This document shows positions 58,498-64,000 of a stretch of DNA of 64,000 nucleotides, piece by piece (position 1 is the first letter of the stretch; every line of letters starts with the position of its first letter). Position numbers and translations under genes: made by a program. The DNA comes from Nelumbo lutea (taxonomy: Eukaryota; Streptophyta; Magnoliopsida; Proteales; Nelumbonaceae). Location of the stretch: positions 49,712,922 to 49,776,921 of the forward strand of contig JAKGHH010000004.1 in the NCBI GenBank assembly GCA_022828595.1, written 5' to 3'. A model generated the notes under the pieces. The model saw only the letters and a program-made list of their open reading frames with translations. It did no database searches and had not been told where the DNA came from.

Positions 58498-58725
58498 TGT
58501 TTTCTTGGTGAAGAGGCAGTACGATCCTAGAATAGTGAGAGGAGAAGGAGAATAGAGAAGAGAGAAGAGAAAAAAGAGAAAAGAGATTGGAGAGAGGAAA
58601 AAGTCAGCTGGCGGCACCAGCCTTTTTAATATTTATACTAGGGCGACCATTCAGAAATAAAAAGAGGTTTAATTACAAATATGCCCTTGCAGCACTAAAC
58701 TGAAAATAGAACCAAGTTATTCAAC
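58498..58725 (-). repeat. 5' LTR of Copia E, short
   Basis: On the minus strand it starts TGTTGAATAA at 58725 and ends AAGAAAACA at 58498, 228 bp. A TATAAATA box lies on the minus strand at 58630-58637. To its right, a plus-strand Copia RT reading begins at once, so E inserted into element H. The left end of E is not in view as an LTR: its integrase is cut at 40168. Confidence 0.72.
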
Positions 58726-59905
58726 AGCCAATTAGGTGTCAGCAATGTATTTCTTCGTGGCATGCCCAAAGAGGATGTCTATATGAAACAACCAATTGGT
58801 TACACTGATCCTCATTTTCCTCGGTATGTTTGCAAGCACAACAAATCTTTATATGGTCTCAAATAGGTTCTTAGGGTCTGCTTTAATCAACTATAAGATC
58901 ATCCACTATCAATGGGATTTCATGAAGAAAACACTTCTCTCTTTCATCAAGCATCTGCAGTTGATACCACTCTCATAGTTGACGACATCTTATCGCTATA
59001 GATCCAATGAAGTAATGATACAGTCAGTCATCTCCACCTTGGGCACTACTTTTTCCCTTCGAGATCTTGGGCCTTTAAGCTTCTTCCTTGGCATTGAGCT
59101 TATTGTTCCTCTTTAGACCCTCTTGTGTGCACTAACATGCATGAGTCTAGGCCACACTCATCTCCTATCGCATGTGGTTCTAAACTTTCTACTCATTCCA
59201 CCTCTGCTCCAGTTGGTGCGACAATGTACAGAAGCATTGTTGGTGTGCTTCAATACCTTACTATCATATGACCAAAGATCTCCTTCCCTATCAACAAAGT
59301 ATGTCAATTTATGAAATCACCCACTGAAGAACATTGGAGTTCAGTAAAGCGCACATTCCGTTATTTAAAATCTATACCTTCTCATGGCATATTACTTCGT
59401 CCTTGTCAGATACTTTCTCTTTGTGCTTACTCAAACACCGATTGGGCCGGGTGTCCAGATGATAGGCACTCTCATAGTGGTCATTGCATCTTCGTGGGCC
59501 CTAACATTGTTGCTTGGAGTTCTCAAAAACAACAAACAGCATTCCATTAAAGCACCATATCCGAGTATCAAAGTCTTGCCAATACAACTACAGATCTTGT
59601 ATGGACTGAGATATTACTTGCTGAAATCGAGTTCTCTCCCCTTTCTCCACCCATCTTGTGGTGTGACAATTTAGATGCCACATTTCTCTCATCTAATCCT
59701 ATGTTTCATGTTCAAACCAAACATATTGAGCTAGACTACCATTTTGTGAACATGTTGCTAATGGATCTCTTCAAGTGAAGTTTATCACAGCTGATGATCA
59801 ACTTGTAGACATACTTACCAAAGTTCTTGGCAGCTCTCCGCTTTGAAACTTTGAGATCCAAGCTGCTGGTATTTTCCGCTCCGTCTCACTTGAAGGGGGG
59901 ATTCT
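58726..59905 (+). pseudogene. Copia H reverse transcriptase-RNase H relic
   Basis: It starts inside the RT at the motif VSNVFLRG (normally part of LDV-NAFLHG), followed by EDVYMKQP and SLYGLK. The YVDD box is IVDD at 58975-58986. RT connection pieces follow. RNase H is open at 59311-59550, with the motifs NTDWAGCPDD and WSSQKQ, and more at 59560-59830 (CDN box). It ends with the phrase LKGG and a purine tract, GAAGGGGGGATT (about 59893-59904). Stops and frameshifts are common. The upstream half of H must have been displaced by the insertion of E. Confidence 0.83.
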
Positions 59906-60110
59906 CCGCTTTGAAACTTAAGGATATTGATCCATTCATAGGTCCAGGCCCAGCTAACACATGGCCCAAACAATAGATGTGTTGAAACATCTTAAAATTC
60001 ATTTTTTGTATCTTGAATGTTTAACCATTGTAACTGATATGATCTGTATCTGTTATATGAATTGTAATTGATATGACCTGTATTTGTAACCAAAATTATA
60101 TGACAACAGA
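59906..60110 (+). repeat. Probable 3' LTR of Copia H, worn
   Basis: After the purine tract, about 200 bp with repeated TGATATGA/CTGTATNTGT phrases and no ORF are where the LTR of H should lie. A clear TG start and CA end cannot be assigned. A 17-bp phrase, CTCCGCTTTGAAACTT, occurs both inside the RNase H end (about 59836) and at the start of this segment (about 59903). Confidence 0.45.
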
Positions 60111-61275
60111 ATCCCACTGATTGGAATGAACCTTTATACTTCCAAATTCATTTTTGTTCTGTCTGATAAGATGCTCATGAGCATCATGACATGGGTAAAA
60201 GGGAACAAGGAGGTAACCCCCAAAAAAAGTAAAAAATAAAACGTCCCTATTTCTTGCTCCACCAACATGACACATCATCAAATAGTAATGCTTTGAAAAT
60301 ATGAAGACTATAGTTACATATGCTGAAAGCAAAGATTATATAGCTTAATTGACTGCACTAAGATAACCGATTCTAGAAATAAATAAAATAGATAATGAGA
60401 AACTGGATGGCAAAGCTAATATAACTGCAGGGAATGATGAACACAGCCATCTGGTGACGTATTTCATCCGTTTCATTGTCTTTAAGGTTGGGTAACAAAT
60501 TATCAGATGGATTGGGTAGACAACCAAATAGAAACATTGATTCTGCCTGACAACGGAAGAGTAGTTTCATTCTCTCAAAGCATATAAGCCCCCTGATCAG
60601 AGAAGGCAAGCAGAAAAGGCCATTCTCAATTAATAGAACAGTAAATGGATGGGATCAAATTGAGTATACCTAGATCCAAATTTAACTCATTAATATTCAA
60701 ATTCAAATTAAATTCCATGGGATTTAGATTGGACTCACATTGGATTCAGACACTAAATACCATTAAATAATTATATCAGGATATAATATAGGGTAAAAAA
60801 CTTGAACCTCCCTTGACATTTCCTGTATATACTGAAACCTCCCTCGTTAAATGTGTTAAATAGACAAATTTACCCTTGGTTAACCTTCAGATTTTTAGAA
60901 TAAAGGTATAAACCAATAAGAGAAAAACAAAGTTCTGAACTTTAACAACGAGCTCTCTGCTTATGATTCATTGTCAAAGGAAATAAGCAATTAAAATACT
61001 AAGGATAAATTACTTAAATCACACCTAACATGTCAAACTCACAAATACTTAAACCTCCCCTGAATTTTGAGCTTTCCAGTAACCTCCCCTGATATCTGGG
61101 GAAAATTACACTTACTTACCCCTTCCGTTAATTCGAGTAGATAGAAAATGTTAAATGACAAAGGTAACCTTACATCTCTATTTAGACAAAAAAAGTGAAC
61201 GCTCACCACCAGTGTCCCAAATGCAAGCTTATGCCTTCACTCCTTTCTTCATAATCCCTTGTAAAACTGGCAATT
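60111..61275. other. Low-copy-looking spacer with MITE-like phrases
   Basis: No LTR element feature is recognised here. Between about 60795 and 61165 the phrase AACCTCCC(C/T)TGA recurs, with runs of the form AAATTTACCCTTGG and AAATTACACTTACTTACCCC. That wording is typical of short dispersed plant repeats. A minus-strand open stretch at 60609-60373 looks exon-like (preceded by CTCTGATCAG on the minus strand) but has no recognised domain. Confidence 0.4.
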
Positions 61276-61383
61276 CTAATGCTGTACACTAATAAGCATT
61301 AGCATCAACAAGTGAGCCTGCAAACAAGAAATCTCTATTGTTTTTTGTGCATGGCCAAGCATCCTTTTTTTAGCCTTGATGAC
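61276..61383 (-). CDS. Putative last exon, unidentified host gene
   Basis: On the minus strand, ATTGCAG lies just upstream of 61383. From there 35 codons run without a stop to a TAG at 61276. The frame is in phase with the exon proposed at 61711-61496, whose donor is GTATCC. The joined reading continues FFVK into VIKAKKRMLGHAQK. It has a basic start and a hydrophobic tail. I do not recognise the protein. It could also be intron read-through. Confidence 0.3.
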   Translation of the reverse strand, partial: VIKAKKRMLGHAQKTIEISCLQAHLLMLMLISVQH

Positions 61384-61495
61384 CTGCAATTCTGAAGTGT
61401 TTAAGAAAGAGTTTAGATGCACAAAAATAAATGGAAAAAGCAACAAAATATTGAAAAAAGGGAACAAAAATACAATTTCCAAATCCTTAGGATAC

Positions 61496-61711
61496 CTTAA
61501 CAAAAAACTTCTCTGAGCTGAGACTAGCTTGAGAATCTAGTGGCATATTCACAATAGTTGTAGCAGATACTGCATGAACCCAGTTTTCAAATTCCATCAG
61601 CAATGAGGCAGCAATATCATGCATCATTGTCTGCAAGCAGAACTCCAGAGTTTGGCGATCAGCAGGTGGAAACAATATTAAGTAATCGGCCTTTTGGCCA
61701 CCATCTTCTAG
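61496..61711 (-). CDS. Putative internal exon, unidentified host gene
   Basis: On the minus strand, TTTTCTTATGCAG precedes 61711 and AAG|GTATCC follows 61496. This gives a 216-bp exon, exactly 72 codons, phase 0 at both ends, without a stop. The peptide begins LEDGGQKADYLILFPPAD and ends SLSSEKFFVK. Its composition is balanced and protein-like, unlike the retroelement shadows around it. I cannot name the family. Upstream exons would lie to the right (above 61720), where none is clear. It may be a real gene end, a pseudogene or a captured fragment. Confidence 0.4.
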
Positions 61712-62570
61712 CTGCATAAGAAAATAAACCAAAGTTACCAAACAAGTTAATTTGAACAATGAATGGGAGGGTGCAAATTGTGGTATTTTTAGCATATGAT
61801 ATCTCTGTTGCTCAAAATCCATGCTATATAGAGACCAAAAATCTTTAAATTGATGGCATTTAACAAATTGGAACCTACAGAACTTTAAGATTGGCCGCAT
61901 TAGAGTGAAAAATGGAAGTACTCAAACTCTATCTGTTACAAAAAGAGGGGAAAAGAAATTGAACAGATCTAAATGGATCCTCCATCTTTCAAGAAAAAAA
62001 GAAAAGAAAAGAAAAGAAAATATGTAGCAGAGGCAGAAACAGAACTTCCAAAACTCTCTCACAGCAGTTCCTCTTGCTATCTTCTGTGATGGTAGGGTTT
62101 AATCCCCACCATTAAAGAACCCAGAGAAGCTCCAAAGTTCGTTTAAACCTACAGGGCCTCTCCACCCTTTAATTCCCTTTCTTGATGGCTTATCTATTTG
62201 GTTTTGATTTGAACCAGTTTCATAATGTGATGATGAAAGAGAAGGAAAATAAAAAAATCAAACTTATTCAACATTAAGATCCGTTGATCCCTTAATTGCT
62301 TCATTCCTTTTTGTCTGTTGTTGGGTTGGAGGTGTTCTCTCTTTGTTTCTCTTTGTTTGTAACTGAGGGTATACTTGTTTTTCTCTTTATGTTGACACTC
62401 TAATATATAAGACAAAGTGGGCCAGCCACCACTTTGGCTTTTGCCTTCATTGTTTCTCTCTTCTCCTCTCTTCTTCTACCGGATCATACCACATGACATC
62501 AGAACAGGAATAAGCAGAGATCTGAAGTTCATGTAATCCTCCTTTTCTTCTCTCCTGTTTTCTCTGAAAG
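61712..62570. other. Non-coding spacer
   Basis: No supported gene. It contains a GAAAA simple repeat at about 61986-62020 and T/C-rich stretches at 62300-62480. The DNA looks like intron or intergenic sequence next to the exon-like segments. Confidence 0.45.
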
Positions 62571-63205
62571 TGTTGGACCTTACTGTATCTGGCCTAGGAC
62601 TAGTTGGGTAAGACAGTTTTTTTGTTTATTCTTTTCCTTTTGGTTGCAAGTTGCAACACCAAAAGGCTTATTCTTTTGGGTATCTTTTCACTCCATGAAT
62701 GGAGACACAAGGGTTTGGAAGAGGTTTATCTGTACTTGTTCATCTAGCAGATTTGTGTTCATTTGAGCTTGTAACTTCCCTTTATGCAGTGCTTTTGATC
62801 TCCTACGAGTGTATACTTGAGGGATTGTGAAGAGGTAGCGTTTAGATCAGTTGTGGTATTTCTGGTATGTGTTTTTCTCAGCCCATGTACTGTTCTTGCT
62901 GTGGTATCTTAGCTGCAAGGATTGTATGTAGGGTTTCACTTACCTTTGTTAATGTTAGAGTACACAAAACAGGGGTATTTTGGTCATTTGGGTTTATCTA
63001 TTTGAGAATGAAAGGTCTGTTTTATTTAAGTGTGAGTTATGTGTCCCATCACTTATGAGGGACAATGTGGTCTTTCTTGTAACTATGTTATTGGAGATAA
63101 ATACAAGTGGGTCGACTAGAGAGAGGACTGATTTTCCTCTACTGGCCGAACCCTTCTCTTCTTCTTCTTCTCTACTGTAACCTAGGACTAAATAAGGTTT
63201 TCACA
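62571..63205 (+). repeat. 5' LTR of Copia I
   Basis: A 635-bp candidate LTR starting TGTTGGACC and ending TTTTCACA immediately before a PBS. It has an ATAAATAC TATA-like box at about 63098. The start is placed at the first TGTTGGA upstream and has no second LTR in the window to confirm it. The sequence is unrelated to LTRs A-G. Confidence 0.6.
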
Positions 63206-63219
63206 TGGTATCAAAGCGC
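63206..63219 (+). other. PBS of Copia I
   Basis: TGGTATCAAAGCGC matches the initiator Met-tRNA PBS with one mismatch and directly abuts the LTR end. Confidence 0.75.
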
Positions 63220-63492
63220 ATGTAACAAGTTCAGATCTGCTCGTCTTGCTCTTTTATTCTGGTTTACCCAGTTATTTTATCACCCACCTCTCTAGGGTTT
63301 TGCAGATTTCTCAAGAACCACTGGCAGATTAAGGGAAAGGTTGAAAAGGAGTGGTCGTTTTTCTCTGTAGGAGGCCTTCATGCCTCTGGTTTGTGGTGCA
63401 GTGGCTGTTTGTGGTGATTGGTAGGAAGCTCTCTATTTGATGGTATGAAGAGAGCAGGTTCGGGTGAACAGTGTTCAGCTGAGTACGAGTTG

Positions 63493-63640
63493 GTTCTGTA
63501 GAGTGCAGTGTAAGTGTTTGATTTAATGACCGAGTGATTTCAGCTCTTGTATTTGGTGTGTGAGTGGTTCTTCAGTGTGCAGTACAGATGTTTGATTTAA
63601 TGACTGAGTGATTTCAGCTTTTGTATTTGATGTGTAATGT
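63493..63640 (+). repeat. 74-bp tandem duplication in the leader of Copia I
   Basis: Units 63493-63566 and 63567-63640 both begin GTTCT and share GTTTGATTTAATGAC(C/T)GAG at a fixed 74-bp offset. They differ at about ten positions. The repeat lies between the PBS and the gag start. Confidence 0.85.
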
Positions 63641-63773
63641 GTATTTAAAGATGTTGTCGGTGCTGAAAGTGAGATAAGTTTTGTGGAAGTGCGTGAGGTT
63701 GTGCTGAATATTTGAAGGTGAATACTCAAAATATAGCAGTGATTTCTTTGTGAGGTAAGGTGAATTAGTTAAA

Positions 63774-63890
63774 ATGGCATCGATTGGAGATGGGAATGAC
63801 AATAAAACAAGCGTTATGATTTCTCCAGATTACCTAAATGTTCAAATGACATCTATTAAGTTGAATGGTGAGAAAAAAGTAAAAAAGTAA
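63774..63890 (+). pseudogene. Copia I gag N-terminus, truncated
   Basis: The ATG at 63774 opens 38 codons ending at a TAA. The reading includes SPDYLNVQ and TSIKLNGE, which resembles the N-terminal Gag pattern of several plant Copia lineages, where a substrate-binding-like LNGxNY box follows. The box is broken after LNGE by A-rich sequence, and beyond 63890 the DNA no longer looks like gag. It may continue outside the window. Confidence 0.5.
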
Positions 63891-64000
63891 AACATGGGAG
63901 AGAGGAGAAACCCTCCTCTGATTCTCTAGGGTTTGGTGACTGAGAGCAGGAAGATGCACAAATAATGACATGGCTATGGAATAGCATGGAACCAAAAATT
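63891..64000. other. Unassigned window end
   Basis: About 110 bp follow the gag break and contain GGGAGAGAGGAGAAACCCTC and CTAGGGTTTGGTG, wording like a transcript leader. This may be the edge of another insertion. Nothing more can be supported. Confidence 0.3.

Noticed and set aside
60373..60609. A 78-codon minus-strand frame as a gene exon
   Set aside because: It has an exon-like upstream signal, but no clear donor and no recognised domain, and it ends in a Phe/Ile-rich run typical of intron read-through. It is kept only as a remark.
1..64000. tRNA or rRNA genes
   Set aside because: No cloverleaf-like or rRNA-like stretch was noticed. The tRNA-like matches are only the short primer-binding sites.

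Overview
This is a stretch of land-plant (almost certainly flowering-plant) nuclear DNA made up mostly of nested, decayed LTR retrotransposons. The plant origin is shown by Copia Gag-Pol relics, primer-binding sites (PBS) matching initiator Met-tRNA (Copia) or Asp-tRNA (Gypsy type), long TG...CA LTRs, 5-bp target-site duplications (TSDs), AT-rich spacers and intron-like splice signals. The species cannot be named from the sequence. No intact protein-coding gene is visible. The only candidate host-gene material is two exon-like segments at 61276-61711 (minus).

Left block (1-26202). Element C, a minus-strand Copia, is the host. Its 5' LTR is 24356-26202. Its RNase H is split between 20081+ and 5947-6145 by a minus-strand Gypsy derivative (6146-20080, TSD GCTTC/GTTTC). 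That element is split by the full-length plus-strand Copia B (6784-17886, TSD AAAAT). The 3' LTR of B is in turn split by a solo LTR of a non-coding element (15034-16618, TSD GGATC). A further Copia copy, A (1-5946), sits in the 3' end of C. Copies A, B, C, D, F and G are one family: LTRs of about 1.9 kb, a 1.8-kb untranslated leader, and the order gag-PR-IN-RT-RH. The RT and architecture resemble the Angela/BARE lineage.

Middle block (26203-40167). A relic of a Gypsy gag and a scrambled Copia fragment (D) precede a complex built from a non-coding, LARD-like LTR element. It holds a minus-strand LTR-internal-LTR unit, a second partial internal region on its left, and a truncated plus-strand copy on its right. 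Together they make a very large inverted repeat. The LTRs fall into two U3 types, so the complex is recombinant.

Right block (40168-64000). A plus-strand Copia RT/RNase H relic (H) contains a minus-strand Copia (E) of another lineage. E is split by Copia F (41370-56778), whose 3' LTR is split by Copia G (49840-55757, TSD TTTAT). Beyond H come about 2.4 kb of low-copy-looking DNA with the exon-like segments, then the LTR, PBS and gag start of another Copia (I). No Pol in the window can be read through without stops or frameshifts, so any surviving activity would be non-autonomous or RNA-level, for example small RNAs from the inverted repeat.
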